Position numbers and translations under genes: made by a program. A stretch of 64,000 nucleotides of DNA from Lutibaculum baratangense AMV1. Lineage in GTDB: Bacteria > Pseudomonadota > Alphaproteobacteria > Rhizobiales > Tepidamorphaceae. The notes below the pieces were generated by a model, which saw only the letters and a program-made list of their open reading frames with translations, was not told where the DNA came from and searched no databases. Positions 1 through 8,612 of this stretch are shown piece after piece (within the stretch, counting starts at the first letter, position 1; each line of letters begins with the position of its first letter). Location: assembly GCF_000496075.1 (NCBI RefSeq), contig NZ_AWXZ01000013.1, positions 124,001 through 188,000 on the forward strand. Direction: 5' to 3'.

Positions 1-833
1 GCGCCTACCGCAACCCCGCGCAGCTGCCGGACGGGGCGGTGCTCGTCGTCGGCGCCGGGTCGTCGGGGGTGCAGATCGCCGACGAGCTCCTTCGCGCGGG
101 ACGGCAGGTCTATCTTTCGGTCGGCCCGCACGACCGCCCGCCGCGGTCGTACCGCAACCGCGACTTCGTCTGGTGGCTCGGCGTTCTCGGCAAATGGGAC
201 GTGCAGGCGCAGGCGCCGGGCACGGAGCACGTGACGATCGCCGTCAGCGGCGCCCATGGCGGCGAGACGATCGACTTCCGCCGCCTCGCCGAGCAGGGAA
301 TGACGCTCGTCGGCCGGACGGAAGCCTGCCGCGACGGCGTCCTGACCTTCGCGCCCGATCTCGCGGAGAACATAAGGCGGGGCGACGCGAATTACCTTGC
401 GCTGCTCGACGAGGCCGACGCCTTCGTCGCGCGCAACGGCCTCGACCTGCCGGAGGAGCCCGGCGCCCGCGTCTTCACCGCCGATCCCGCCTGCGTCACG
501 GATCCTGTCCGCGAGCTCGACCTGAAGCAGGCGGGCATCTCGACGATCATCTGGGCGACCGGCTTCACCTCCGATTACGGCTGGCTCGAGGTCGACGCGT
601 TCGACGAGACCGGCCGCCCGAAGCACCAGCGCGGCGTCTCGTCGGAGGCCGGCATCTACTTCCTCGGCCTGCCGTGGCTGTCGGGCCGGGGGTCGAGCTT
701 CATCTGGGGCGTCTGGCACGACGCGAAGTATCTCGCCGACCACATCGTGACGCGGCGCGGCTACATGGCCTACCGCCCCTCGGCGGGGGCGCGGGCGCAA
801 CCCGCCCCGCGCGACGCGCTCACCGGAACCTGA
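1..833 (+). CDS. Flavin-containing monooxygenase-type NAD(P)/FAD oxidoreductase (5' end outside window)
   Basis: The reading frame is open from the first bases of the window, so the N-terminal FAD-binding part is missing. A second dinucleotide-binding motif, VVGAGSSGVQIADEL, begins about 13 codons in. This is the NADPH-binding GxGxSG site typical of flavin monooxygenases. A later IIWATGFTSDYGWL segment matches the ATGF motif of FMO-like enzymes, and FLGLPWLSGRGSSF resembles the C-terminal FAD-contact region. Such enzymes oxygenate N- or S-containing small molecules in the cytosol. The downstream RidA and DUF1028 genes lie 33 bp away on the same strand and probably share the transcript. The family call is solid; the substrate is unknown. 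Confidence 0.8.
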   Translation, partial: AYRNPAQLPDGAVLVVGAGSSGVQIADELLRAGRQVYLSVGPHDRPPRSYRNRDFVWWLGVLGKWDVQAQAPGTEHVTIAVSGAHGGETIDFRRLAEQGMTLVGRTEACRDGVLTFAPDLAENIRRGDANYLALLDEADAFVARNGLDLPEEPGARVFTADPACVTDPVRELDLKQAGISTIIWATGFTSDYGWLEVDAFDETGRPKHQRGVSSEAGIYFLGLPWLSGRGSSFIWGVWHDAKYLADHIVTRRGYMAYRPSAGARAQPAPRDALTGT

Positions 834-866
834 GCCGCAGCAATCCGTCCCGAACCCGAAAACCCG

Positions 867-1301
867 ATGGAGTCCCAAGTGGCGCACACCCGCATCCGCA
901 AGTTCAACACCAAGGAAACCTACCCCGAGCAGAACCTCGACAACGACCTCTGCCAGACGGTCGTGGCGAAGGGCAGCATGGTGTTCGTGCGCGGGCAGAT
1001 CGGCCAGGACCTCGACACGAACGAGAGCGTCGCGATCGGCGACGCGGCGGGGCAGACCGAGCAGGCGATGGCCAACATCAAGATGCTGCTCGAGGAAGCC
1101 GGCGCAAAGCTCGAGCACGTCTGCAAGATCACGATCTACATCGTCGACCCGCGCTACCGCGAGCAGGTCTACCGCGTCGTCGGCAAGTGGCTGAAGGGCG
1201 TCTATCCCGTCTCGACCGGCATCGTCGTCTCCGCGCTCGCGAGGCCCGAATGGCTCGTCGAGGTCGACGCCATCGCCGTGATCCCGGAGGACGGAGAATG
1301 A
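867..1301 (+). CDS. RidA/YjgF/YER057c/UK114 family protein
   Basis: This 144-residue protein is a small single-domain Rid fold with the features expected of RidA relatives: VFVRGQIGQDL near residue 47, the AMANIKMLLEEAGAKLEHVCKITIYI helix-strand block, and a C-terminal VEVDAIAVIP strand. Rid proteins are trimers that deaminate reactive enamine/imine intermediates or act on related small molecules. Its stop codon overlaps the start of the next gene (ATGA), so the two are translationally coupled. The pairing with an upstream flavin monooxygenase suggests removal of a reactive imine product, but that is inference. The subfamily was not resolved. Confidence 0.88.
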   Translation: MESQVAHTRIRKFNTKETYPEQNLDNDLCQTVVAKGSMVFVRGQIGQDLDTNESVAIGDAAGQTEQAMANIKMLLEEAGAKLEHVCKITIYIVDPRYREQVYRVVGKWLKGVYPVSTGIVVSALARPEWLVEVDAIAVIPEDGE

Positions 1302-1972
1302 CATTCTCGATCGTCGCCCGCTGCGCCGGGACCGGCATGTTCGGCGTCGCCGTCTCGTCCTCCTCTCCGGCGGTCGCGGCGCGCTGCGCCTATGCGAGGG
1401 CGGGCGTCGGAGCGGTCGCGAGCCAGAACGTGACGGATCCCTCGCTCGGCACGCGGGCGCTCGACCTGATGGCGCTCGGCGCCGGCGCCGCGCAGGCGAT
1501 CGAGGTGCTGCGAGGCTCCACGCCGCATATGGAGTTCCGGCAGGTTCTGGCCGTCGACGCCCACGGCGCCTCGGCGATCCACTCGGGCCCGCGCGCGCTC
1601 GGCACCTGGGCGGAGGCGAAGGGGCAGGACGTCGCCTGCGGCGGCAACCTCCTCGCAAACCCGGACGTGCCGCAGCGCATGGTGGAGGCGTTCCATGCCT
1701 CCTCAGGGCATCTCGGCGATCGCCTCGTCGAGGTGATGCGGGCGGCGCTCGAGGCGGGCGGCGAGGCCGGGCCGGTGCATTCCGCCGGCATGAAGCTCGT
1801 CGACAAGGTGTCGTGGCCGGTCGCCGATCTCCGTGTCGACTGGACGGACGACTGCCCGATCGAAGCCCTGGCCCGCCTCTGGGGGATATACAAGCCGCAG
1901 CTCGCCGACTATGTCACGCGGGCGCTCGACCCCTCCGCCGCGCCGAGCTACGGCGTTCCCGGCGACGAGTAA
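1298..1972 (+). CDS. DUF1028 family protein (putative Ntn-type hydrolase)
   Basis: The protein has 224 residues and starts at an ATG overlapping the RidA stop. It opens with MTFSIVARCAGTGMFGVAVSSSS, with the SIVARD/C and GVAVSSSSPAV elements that define DUF1028, and continues with ASQNVTDPSLGTRALDLM and the SGPRALGTW block. The family has an Ntn-hydrolase-like fold. Some members carry a C-terminal peptidoglycan-binding extension; this one does not. No catalytic function is firmly assigned to the family. Repeated proximity to RidA genes in bacteria suggests a role in small-molecule amide or imine metabolism. Confidence 0.85.
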   Translation: MTFSIVARCAGTGMFGVAVSSSSPAVAARCAYARAGVGAVASQNVTDPSLGTRALDLMALGAGAAQAIEVLRGSTPHMEFRQVLAVDAHGASAIHSGPRALGTWAEAKGQDVACGGNLLANPDVPQRMVEAFHASSGHLGDRLVEVMRAALEAGGEAGPVHSAGMKLVDKVSWPVADLRVDWTDDCPIEALARLWGIYKPQLADYVTRALDPSAAPSYGVPGDE

Positions 1973-2020
1973 ATCGATGCTATAGGGGGACGAAACAAGG
2001 TGCCGTCCCCCGAGGTGTCG

Positions 2021-2965
2021 ATGCGCTTCACCCTGCGCCAGCTCGAGTATTTCATCGCCGCGGGCGAGGCCGGCAGCATCACGCTCGCCTCCGAGCGCAT
2101 CCACATCTCCCAGCCCTCGATCTCGACGGCGATCTCGCATCTGGAGCAGGAGCTGAACGTCCAGCTCTTCATCCGCCACCACGCCCAGGGCCTGTCGCTG
2201 ACGCCTGCCGGCCGCGATCTCCTGCGCGAGGCGAAGGCGCTCGTCTCCCAGGCGCAGAACCTCTACCTCAAGGCCTCCGAGGCGACCGACCAGGTGCGCG
2301 GCTCGCTGTCGCTCGGCTGCATGGTGACGCTCGCGCCGATGCTCGTGCCGGAGCTCACCCACTCCTTCACCTCGGCCTTTCCGGCGACCTCGATCCGGCA
2401 CATGGAAGGCAACCACGAGGAGCTGTTCGACGGTCTGCGCCGCTCCGAGATCGACATCGCGATCTGCTACGACCTGCAGATCCCCGAGGACGTTTCCTTC
2501 ACGCCGCTCGCCCAGCTGCCGCCGCACGTCCTGATGGGCGAGGCCGATCCGCTCGCCCGCCAGCCGTCGATCGCGCTCGCCGACATCGCGAAGAAGCCGA
2601 TGATCCTGCTCGACCTGCCGATCAGCCGGGAATATTTCCTCGCGCTGTTCCTGAACGAGGGGCTCGAGCCGACGATCGCCGCCCGCTCGACGCACCAGGA
2701 GGTCGTGCGCACCATGGTCGCGAACGGCTACGGCTACTCGATCCTGAACGTCACGCCCCGCTCCGACCTCGCCCTCGACGGGCGCAAGCTCGTCCGCGTC
2801 CGGCTCTCCGGCAACCACCGGCCGATGACGATCGGCACCGCCGTCCTGAAATCGCTGCGGCAGTCGAAGCTCGTCTCCGCCTTCGACACGCATTGCCAGA
2901 GTTACGTGTCGAACTCCTACATACCCGGCATGGTCGCGCCGAGCTTCGCAGCGCGCCGGGTGTGA
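2021..2965 (+). CDS. LysR-family transcriptional regulator
   Basis: MRFTLRQLEYFIAAGEAGSI begins a canonical LysR N-terminal winged helix-turn-helix, including HISQPSISTAISHLEQEL. It is followed by a substrate-binding effector domain (about residues 90-300). I start at the ATG because GAGG at 2012-2015 sits 5 nt upstream. An in-frame GTG at 2000 would add seven residues that do not belong to the family N-terminus. The gene is co-directional with the monooxygenase/RidA/DUF1028 genes 48 bp after the last one, and is their likely regulator. A 314-residue length is normal for the family. Confidence 0.88.
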   Translation: MRFTLRQLEYFIAAGEAGSITLASERIHISQPSISTAISHLEQELNVQLFIRHHAQGLSLTPAGRDLLREAKALVSQAQNLYLKASEATDQVRGSLSLGCMVTLAPMLVPELTHSFTSAFPATSIRHMEGNHEELFDGLRRSEIDIAICYDLQIPEDVSFTPLAQLPPHVLMGEADPLARQPSIALADIAKKPMILLDLPISREYFLALFLNEGLEPTIAARSTHQEVVRTMVANGYGYSILNVTPRSDLALDGRKLVRVRLSGNHRPMTIGTAVLKSLRQSKLVSAFDTHCQSYVSNSYIPGMVAPSFAARRV

Positions 2966-3064
2966 TCGCCCGCTCAAGGCCGGCGCGGCGGGGTTGTCCC
3001 GCGCACGCCGCTCGATATATTCGCCCGTGCGAGGCCACGTCCTCCCCCGCATGAGGGTCAAGGT

Positions 3065-3097
3065 CCGGGACGGCCCGGCAGCCAACGACAGGAGGCC
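3065..3097 (+). promoter_or_regulatory. Guanidine-II (mini-ykkC)-like hairpin in the leader of the guanidinium exporter gene
   Basis: A 5-bp stem CCGGG/CCCGG (3065-3069 with 3074-3078) closes an ACGG tetraloop. This is the ACGR loop with GG/CC closing pairs that defines each half of the guanidine-II riboswitch. A second ACGA (3085-3088) follows at the expected distance, but its flanks (GCCA...CAGG) pair poorly. Its 3' side merges with the GGAGG ribosome binding site at 3091-3095. The hairpin lies directly upstream of a gene with all key residues of a guanidinium exporter. The first hairpin is clear; the full two-hairpin riboswitch is uncertain. Confidence 0.45.
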
Positions 3098-3100
3098 GCC

Positions 3101-3421
3101 GTGGCTTGGATCGTGCTCGTCGTCGCCGGATTGCTGGAGGTCGTCTGGGCCTTCTCCATGAAGCAGTCGGAGGGCTTCACCCGCCTCGCGCCCTCCCTCG
3201 TCACGCTCGTGGCGATGGCTGCGAGCTTCCTGCTTCTGGTCTGGTCGATGCGGGTGCTCCCGCTGGGCACCGCCTACACCGTGTGGACGGGAATCGGCGC
3301 CGTCGGAGCCTTCGTCGTCGGCATCGTCTGGCTCGGCGAGGGGGTGAGCGCGCTCAGGATCATGGCGGCGTTCCTGATCGTCGGCGGGCTCGTGCTGATG
3401 AAGCTGTCGAGCTCGGCCTGA
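3101..3421 (+). CDS. gdx: Small multidrug resistance protein of the guanidinium exporter (Gdx/SugE) subtype
   Basis: This 106-residue, four-helix inner-membrane SMR protein belongs to the SugE/Gdx branch. It retains the residues characterised in guanidinium exporters: Glu13 (central proton/substrate acid), Trp16, Ser42, Tyr59 and Trp62, within GLLEVVWAFSMK and GTAYTVWTGIGAVGAF. It functions as an antiparallel dimer exchanging guanidinium for protons. The start is GTG, preceded by GGAGG with 5-nt spacing. The leader contains an ACGG-loop hairpin resembling a guanidine-II riboswitch half, which fits guanidine export rather than general biocide resistance. Confidence 0.88.
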   Translation: MAWIVLVVAGLLEVVWAFSMKQSEGFTRLAPSLVTLVAMAASFLLLVWSMRVLPLGTAYTVWTGIGAVGAFVVGIVWLGEGVSALRIMAAFLIVGGLVLMKLSSSA

Positions 3422-3461
3422 GCGTGCCGGTGGCGGGCCGGAGGGGCAGCCGGCAGCGGCA

Positions 3462-3740
3462 CTAGCTGGTCAGGGTGATCGCCTCCCGGTCGGAGGCGGC
3501 GGCCTCCTCGGTCTGTTCGATCTTGAGCTGAAAGCTGAGCGTCATCAGGAGCTCGTCGGCCTCGTTCGTCACGCGCATCTGCCATGGATGTCCCTCACAG
3601 ACGTGGTCGCGGCAGACGATCAGGATCTCGGAGGCGCACTGCACCGCCTCCTGGCGGGCTTCCTCGAGGTCTTTGAGCTCCGTTCCCTCCGTGTCGCGGC
3701 GCGTCACGCCGTCGTGGACGTGAAAGAAGTAGCGCGGCAT
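3462..3740 (-). CDS. DUF6894 family protein
   Basis: This 92-residue protein begins MPRYFFHVHDG, the invariant opening of the short DUF6894 proteins common in Methylobacterium and Bradyrhizobium relatives. Residues DTEGTELKDLEEARQEAV match the family's central block. A GGAGAG ribosome binding site lies just upstream. An extended reading frame towards 3905 is ignored because family members start at MPRYFF. The function is unknown, and there are no membrane segments. It stands alone, facing the guanidinium exporter gene. Confidence 0.8.
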   Translation of the reverse strand: MPRYFFHVHDGVTRRDTEGTELKDLEEARQEAVQCASEILIVCRDHVCEGHPWQMRVTNEADELLMTLSFQLKIEQTEEAAASDREAITLTS

Positions 3741-3901
3741 CCATCTCTCCACTCGTCGTCGGACCCAAGCCATGTGGTACGGCTGGGGAGAAGTGTCGGA
3801 TTTCAGACATTGGACCAGGTGCTGCCGGCGCGACAGTGCGGAAGTGCAACGCGAGCCTTCCGTCCGGTGCCGAACGTCCTCGGCGCCGGCTTCCGCGAGG
3901 C

Positions 3902-4387
3902 TCACTGCAGGAAGCCGATCCAGCGACCCGCGACCACGGCGGAGGCCCAGACGGCGAGGGAGAGTGACACGGAGGCGGTGACGAGCGCGTGGCGTTCGCC
4001 GCCCCGCAGCACCACGAGCCAGTGCCGGGAGGCACGAAGGAGAAGCGCATTCGCGACGCCGAGCGCGACGAGGCCGAGCTTGATGAGAAACGCCGGGTTC
4101 TGTGCATATTCGGTCGGGCGCACCGTGAAGAGCAGGAACCCGCTCGCGCCCGCGAGCAGCACCCCCGCCATGGCCATCTGCGAGAGGGGCGGAGCGAGAG
4201 CCTCGATCGGGTAGGTCCGGAAGAGGCCGAGGACGCGCAGGTCGAGCGTCACGATCGCGCCGACGAGAATGCCGATCGAGAAGATGTGCGCCGCGTTCAC
4301 GAGCGGATAGACGACGCTCGAGCGCCTGAGCGTGTCGGCCAGCCTCCAGTCGGCGATCTCTGCGAGAAGTCCCCAGAGTGCTTCCAT
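3902..4387 (-). CDS. DUF6644-type four-helix membrane protein
   Basis: This 161-residue protein begins MEALWGLLAEIADW. Hydrophobic segments lie at roughly residues 25-47 (YPLVNAAHIFSIGILVGAIV), 67-90, 100-120 and 135-157. A His in the first segment (AAHIFSIG) could bind heme or metal. The pattern fits the DUF6644 family of integral membrane proteins. It is transcribed divergently from a DUF6152 gene. The two families are often neighbours, possibly in a redox or metal-handling pair, but no activity is established. The start is set by the family-like N-terminus; the frame extends further upstream without support. Confidence 0.65.
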   Translation of the reverse strand: MEALWGLLAEIADWRLADTLRRSSVVYPLVNAAHIFSIGILVGAIVTLDLRVLGLFRTYPIEALAPPLSQMAMAGVLLAGASGFLLFTVRPTEYAQNPAFLIKLGLVALGVANALLLRASRHWLVVLRGGERHALVTASVSLSLAVWASAVVAGRWIGFLQ

Positions 4388-4549
4388 GCGGGCCTCCCTG
4401 TCTCGAACGGTCGTCCGCGCCCCCCTCTTGCAGGACAGGAGAGGTTGATGGAAAGCCCGACCCTTGCCGCTCGCGCGAGCGTGAATTGAAAGAACGGCGC
4501 GTGCCGCCATGTCTCGTGGAGAAGATATTCGAACGGGAGAAGGTTCGCG

Positions 4550-4921
4550 ATGAAGAGGGTGCTTTCGATGCTGACGGCCTGCGCCATGGGCGCCGCCGTC
4601 ACTGCCGCGCCCGCGGCAGCCCACCACGGGTGGAACTGGACGACGGGCGAGAACCGGGAACTGACGGGGACGATCACGGGCGTGAGCCTCGGCAACCCCC
4701 ATGGCACGCTCGAGGTCGAGGTCGACGGCGAGACATGGACGGTCGAGGTCGGCCAGCCCTGGCGCAACGAGCGGGCGGGCCTGCGCGAGGGCGACCTCGC
4801 CGAGGGCGTGGAGGCGACCTTCGTCGGCGAGGCGTCGAGCGACACGTCGGACAGACGGCTGAAGGTCGAGAGGCTGGTGATCGACGGCCAGACCTACGAG
4901 CTCTACCCCGGGCGGGACTGA
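4550..4921 (+). CDS. DUF6152 family exported protein
   Basis: This 123-residue protein carries a clear Sec signal peptide (MKRVLSMLTACAMGAAVTAAPAAAHHGW, predicted cleavage after the AAA near residue 24). The mature part starts HHGWNWTTGE and contains ELTGTITGVSLGNPHGTLEVEVDG. This is the beta-rich pattern of DUF6152, where the N-terminal His pair and the NPH motif are conserved and may bind metal. A GGGAGAAGG ribosome binding site precedes the ATG. It is divergent from the DUF6644 membrane protein gene, and both may share the 160-bp promoter region. Confidence 0.75.
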   Translation: MKRVLSMLTACAMGAAVTAAPAAAHHGWNWTTGENRELTGTITGVSLGNPHGTLEVEVDGETWTVEVGQPWRNERAGLREGDLAEGVEATFVGEASSDTSDRRLKVERLVIDGQTYELYPGRD

Positions 4922-5076
4922 GCGGGCGCTTACGTGCCCGCCGGGTGTCGAAACGCGGGTGAAACAGGCTCGAAACCAGAACGGTGCTTCGCGTGGTGCC
5001 GGCGACGTCGGCCGGAAACCGACATGTGAGACCTATCGGCTCCATCCAAGGTCGGCAATTCGAAGCGGAGGAGCCA

Positions 5077-5499
5077 ATGACGCCCGGCGACATCGAACTC
5101 GTGAAGACGAGCTTTCAGGCCATCGTCCCGATGAAGGAGGCGGCGGCAGCCCTGTTCTACAAGCGGTTGTTCGAGATCGACCCCGCCCTCCGCGACCTCT
5201 TCCCCGCCGACATGGCCGGCCAGGGGCTCAAGCTGATGACGGCACTCGCCTTCGCGGTGCGGGGGCTCGAGCGGCCGCAGACGATCTTGCCGGTGCTCGA
5301 GGGCCTTGGTCGGCGCCACGCCTTCTACGGCGTCGAGGAGCGCGACTACGCGACGGTCGGGCAGGCGCTTGTCGAGACGCTGGACGCCGCGATGGGCGAG
5401 GAGTTCACGCCCGAGCTCCGCGCGGCATGGATCGCCGCCTACATGCTTCTGTCGGGCGCCATGATCGAGGCGGCGCGGCAGGCGAAGGTGGCCGCCTGA
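5077..5499 (+). CDS. Single-domain bacterial globin (Vitreoscilla hemoglobin-like)
   Basis: This 140-residue globin resembles the N-terminal domain of flavohemoglobins and Vitreoscilla hemoglobin. MTPGDIELVKTSF begins helix A, Tyr28 in ALFYKRLFE is the B10 distal tyrosine, and His81 in GRRHAFYGV is the proximal F8 heme ligand. It lacks the ferredoxin-reductase domain, so it would need an external reductase. It probably binds O2 or NO in the cytosol. The start ATG is preceded by GGAGGAG. The gene is convergent with icd, with a strong hairpin between them. Confidence 0.85.
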   Translation: MTPGDIELVKTSFQAIVPMKEAAAALFYKRLFEIDPALRDLFPADMAGQGLKLMTALAFAVRGLERPQTILPVLEGLGRRHAFYGVEERDYATVGQALVETLDAAMGEEFTPELRAAWIAAYMLLSGAMIEAARQAKVAA

Positions 5500-5527
5500 A
5501 GCCCGAGGGCCGCGCCTCGACGTGAGA

Positions 5528-5553
5528 AAGGGCGCGGTGGATGCCGCGCCCTT
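5528..5553. terminator. Bidirectional hairpin terminator between the globin gene and icd
   Basis: A perfect 10-bp stem (AAGGGCGCGG with CCGCGCCCTT) closes a TGGATG loop. It lies 28 nt after the globin stop and 24 nt beyond the icd stop. The two As at the base on one side and Ts on the other give short A/U tracts in both directions, as expected for a terminator shared by convergent genes. Confidence 0.75.
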
Positions 5554-5577
5554 CGTCTCGTCGGGAGCCCCGGAAGC

Positions 5578-6789
5578 TCAGGACATCGCCTTCTGCAGGT
5601 TCTCATCGACCTTGTCGAGGAAACCGGTGGTCGTCAGCCACTTCTGGTCGGGGCCGACGAGGAGGGCGAGGTCCTTCGTCATGTAGCCGGCCTCGACCGT
5701 CTCGATGCAGACGCGCTCGAGCTTCGCAGAGAAGTCGGCGAGGGCCTGGTTGCCGTCGAGCTTCGCCCTGTGGGCGAGGCCGCGGGTCCACGCGAAGATC
5801 GAGGCGATCGAGTTCGTCGAGGTCTCGTGGCCCTGCTGGTGCTGGCGGTAGTGGCGCGTGACCGTGCCGTGGGCGGCCTCGGCCTCGACCGTCTTGCCGT
5901 CCGGCGTCATCAGCACGGACGTCATCAGGCCGAGCGAGCCGAAGCCCTGCGCCACCGTGTCGGACTGGACGTCGCCGTCGTAGTTCTTGCACGCCCACAC
6001 GTAGCCGCCCGACCACTTCATCGCGGCCGCGACCATGTCGTCGATCAGGCGGTGCTCGTAGTGGATGCCCTTCTTCTCGAAGTCGGCCTTGAACTCGGCG
6101 TCGTAGATCTCCTGGAAGATGTTCCGGAAGCGGCCGTCATACTGCTTGAGGATCGTGTCCTTCGTGGAGAGGTAGACCGGGAAGCCGCGCGACAGGCCGT
6201 AGTTGAACGAGGCGCGGGCGAAGTCCTTGATCGACTCGTCGAGATTGTACATCGCCATCGCGACGCCGCCGCCCGGAGCCTTGAACACCTCGTGCTCGAT
6301 CTCGGTGCCGTCCTCGCCGATGAACTTGATCGTCAGCGTGCCGGCGCCGGGGAAGTGGAAGTCGGTGGCGCGATACTGGTCGCCGAAGGCGTGGCGGCCG
6401 ATGATGATCGGCTGCGTCCAGCCGGGCACGAGGCGGGGCACGTTCTTGCAGATGATCGGCTCGCGGAAGATCACGCCGCCGAGGATGTTGCGGATCGTGC
6501 CGTTCGGCGACCGCCACATCTTCTTCAGGTTGAACTCCTTCACGCGGCCCTCGTCCGGCGTGATGGTGGCGCACTTCACGCCGACGCCGTACTGCTTGAT
6601 GGCGTTGGCCGCGTCGATCGTGATCTGATCGTCCGTCGCGTCGCGGGCCTCGACACCGAGGTCGTAGTACTTGAGGTCGATGTCCAGATAGGGGTGGATG
6701 AGCTTGTCCTTGATGAGCTGCCAGATGATGCGGGTCATCTCGTCGCCGTCGAGCTCGACGACGGGGTTCTCAACCTTGATCTTGGCCAT
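5578..6789 (-). CDS. icd: NADP-dependent isocitrate dehydrogenase
   Basis: This 403-residue protein begins [23 protein letters not shown], the signature start of the eukaryotic-type dimeric NADP-IDH found in many Alphaproteobacteria. Conserved substrate and cofactor regions include [21 protein letters not shown], the [11 protein letters not shown] block and the [21 protein letters not shown]-binding segment. It converts isocitrate to 2-oxoglutarate in the TCA cycle and supplies NADPH. The start at 6789 matches family N-termini, and the frame runs further upstream without homology. The gene stands alone between divergent trmJ and the convergent globin gene. Confidence 0.97.
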   Translation of the reverse strand: MAKIKVENPVVELDGDEMTRIIWQLIKDKLIHPYLDIDLKYYDLGVEARDATDDQITIDAANAIKQYGVGVKCATITPDEGRVKEFNLKKMWRSPNGTIRNILGGVIFREPIICKNVPRLVPGWTQPIIIGRHAFGDQYRATDFHFPGAGTLTIKFIGEDGTEIEHEVFKAPGGGVAMAMYNLDESIKDFARASFNYGLSRGFPVYLSTKDTILKQYDGRFRNIFQEIYDAEFKADFEKKGIHYEHRLIDDMVAAAMKWSGGYVWACKNYDGDVQSDTVAQGFGSLGLMTSVLMTPDGKTVEAEAAHGTVTRHYRQHQQGHETSTNSIASIFAWTRGLAHRAKLDGNQALADFSAKLERVCIETVEAGYMTKDLALLVGPDQKWLTTTGFLDKVDENLQKAMS

Positions 6790-7042
6790 GCGGCTTAACC
6801 TCTCCCGTGACGGATTTCTGCTGAAGAACGAAGGCCCCTTGGGCGGTCGGTCGCGCGGTCTATAACACCCGCCGGCTGCGGTGCAAAATGTAGCGCGAGT
6901 GGGTGGTTCGGACCCGTCGCCGCCGCGTCTCGGCGACATGACGGTGCCTCTGGCCGGGAAGTTCTGCTACCGCATGGGGAGCAGGTGGCGCCGCGCGCGA
7001 ATCGCGCCCGGGAGGCCAACGAGACGGGAGGTTCTGAACACG

Positions 7043-7798
7043 GTGTCCGAGACGGAGCGCGTTGTCGTCATACTGGTCAAGCCGCAGCTCGGCGAGAACA
7101 TCGGCATGGTGGCCCGTGCCATGGCGAATTTCGGCCTGACCGAGCTGCGCCTCGTCGAGCCGAGGGACGGCTGGCCGAGCGAGAAGGCGCGGGCGTCGGC
7201 CTCCGGCGCCGACTGGGTGATCGACGGCGCGCGGCTCTACGACACGGCCGAGGAGGCGGTCGCCGATCTCGGCATCGTCTACGCGACGACCGCCCGGCCG
7301 CGCGAGATGTCGAAGCCGATCCTGACCCCCCACGAGGCGGCGGTGGCGCTGTCGGACCGGCTGGCGAGCGGCGAGAAGGCGGGGCTCATGTTCGGCGGCG
7401 AGCGCTCCGGGCTCGACAACGACGACGTGGCCCTGTGCGACGCGATCATCCAGATCCCGACGAACCCCGACTTCGCCTCGCTGAACCTCGCCCAGTCCGT
7501 GCTGCTCCTCGGCTACGAGTTCTTCCGCCAGACGAACGAGCGCGGCGGCCGCCCGCGCAAGGCGGAGCTGCCGCCGGTCGCCGCGAAGGCCGACATGATG
7601 CGGCTCTTCGAGCACCTCGAGGGCGAGCTCGACGAGGCGGGATTTCTCTTCCCTCCGGAGAAGCGGCCTGTGATGGTGCGGAACCTGCGCACGATCTTCC
7701 TGAAGGCCGGGCTGACCGACCAGGAGGTGCGCAGCCTGCGCGGCGTGATCCGGGCGCTCTCGACGCGCCGGCAGGGCGGAGGGCAAGGGAATGGCTGA
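7043..7798 (+). CDS. trmJ: tRNA (cytidine/uridine-2'-O-)-methyltransferase TrmJ
   Basis: This SPOUT-class methyltransferase of 251 residues begins [31 protein letters not shown]. The [11 protein letters not shown] block, the [14 protein letters not shown] knot motif and [19 protein letters not shown] are diagnostic of TrmJ/TrmH-like enzymes that methylate position 32 of tRNA. The N-terminal SPOUT domain is followed by a helical C-terminal extension, as in TrmJ. The start is a GTG with GGGAGG about 11 nt upstream. An in-frame ATG further up (6938) lacks homology. The last 8 nt overlap murI, indicating coupling. Confidence 0.9.
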   Translation: MSETERVVVILVKPQLGENIGMVARAMANFGLTELRLVEPRDGWPSEKARASASGADWVIDGARLYDTAEEAVADLGIVYATTARPREMSKPILTPHEAAVALSDRLASGEKAGLMFGGERSGLDNDDVALCDAIIQIPTNPDFASLNLAQSVLLLGYEFFRQTNERGGRPRKAELPPVAAKADMMRLFEHLEGELDEAGFLFPPEKRPVMVRNLRTIFLKAGLTDQEVRSLRGVIRALSTRRQGGGQGNG

Positions 7799-8612
7799 CG
7801 CGGCGGCACCGCATATCGTCGTTTTCGACTCGGGGCTGGGCGGCCTGTCCGTGCTGAAGGCGATCCGCGCGGCACGGCCCGACCTGCGCATCACCTACCT
7901 CGCCGACACCGCCGGATTTCCCTACGGCAATCTGAGCGAGCCGCGGGTCGTGCGCCGCGTCGGCATGCTCATGGAGCGCACGATCGCGCAGGTCTCGCCG
8001 GATCTCGTGGTGATCGCCTGCAACACGGCCTCGACGCTCGTGCTGCCGTCCCTGAGGGCAGCCTACCCGATCCCGTTCGTCGGCACCGTCCCCGCGGTCA
8101 AGCCGGCGGCCGAGACGACGAGGAGCGGCCTCTTCTCGGTGCTCGCGACACCCGGGACCGTGAAGCGCGACTACACCCAGGCGCTGATCCACACCTTCGC
8201 CTTTCATCTCGACGTGACGCTCGTCGGCGCGGCGAAGCTCGCGGCGCTTGCCGAGGCGCACCTGCGCGGCGAGCGGGTGGACGACGCGGCGATCCTCCAC
8301 GAGATCCGGCCGGCCTTCAAGGACAGGAAGGGGCGGAGGACCGACACGATCGTGCTCGCCTGCACGCACTATCCGCTGATCGCCGACAGGCTCGCGGCCG
8401 TCGCGCCGTGGGAGGTCACCTGGATCGATCCCGCGCCGGCCATCGCCCGCCGCGTCACGACGTTCCTGCCGCCGGCAAGGAGCGGCGGCATTGGCGGCGG
8501 CCGGGCCGTCTTCACCGCCGCGACGGAGCGCGAAGACGCCCTGCGGGAGATCCTCGCCCCGTTCGGCGTGAGCGAGATCGTGGTCGAGCCGCTGGTGCGC
8601 GAGGCGGTCTAG
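7791..8612 (+). CDS. murI: Glutamate racemase
   Basis: This 273-residue cofactor-independent racemase makes D-glutamate for peptidoglycan. Catalytic residues are visible: Asp13 in [13 protein letters not shown], Cys77 in [10 protein letters not shown] and Cys191-His193 in [13 protein letters not shown]. The start overlaps the end of trmJ by 8 nt. Its stop overlaps the stop of the convergent sitD gene by a few bases, so the two transcripts read into each other and no terminator lies between them. Confidence 0.95.
   Translation: MADAAAPHIVVFDSGLGGLSVLKAIRAARPDLRITYLADTAGFPYGNLSEPRVVRRVGMLMERTIAQVSPDLVVIACNTASTLVLPSLRAAYPIPFVGTVPAVKPAAETTRSGLFSVLATPGTVKRDYTQALIHTFAFHLDVTLVGAAKLAALAEAHLRGERVDDAAILHEIRPAFKDRKGRRTDTIVLACTHYPLIADRLAAVAPWEVTWIDPAPAIARRVTTFLPPARSGGIGGGRAVFTAATEREDALREILAPFGVSEIVVEPLVREAV

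Noticed and set aside
1703-3085. Antisense open frame over the DUF1028 and LysR genes
   Set aside because: It lacks recognisable motifs, and both genes beneath it are well supported on the other strand.
2965-3100. A second complete ACGR hairpin to make a full two-hairpin guanidine-II riboswitch upstream of the ACGG hairpin
   Set aside because: The only nearby candidate, GAGG-CCACGT-CCTC, has an ACGT-containing loop and a weak stem. It does not match the ACGR rule.
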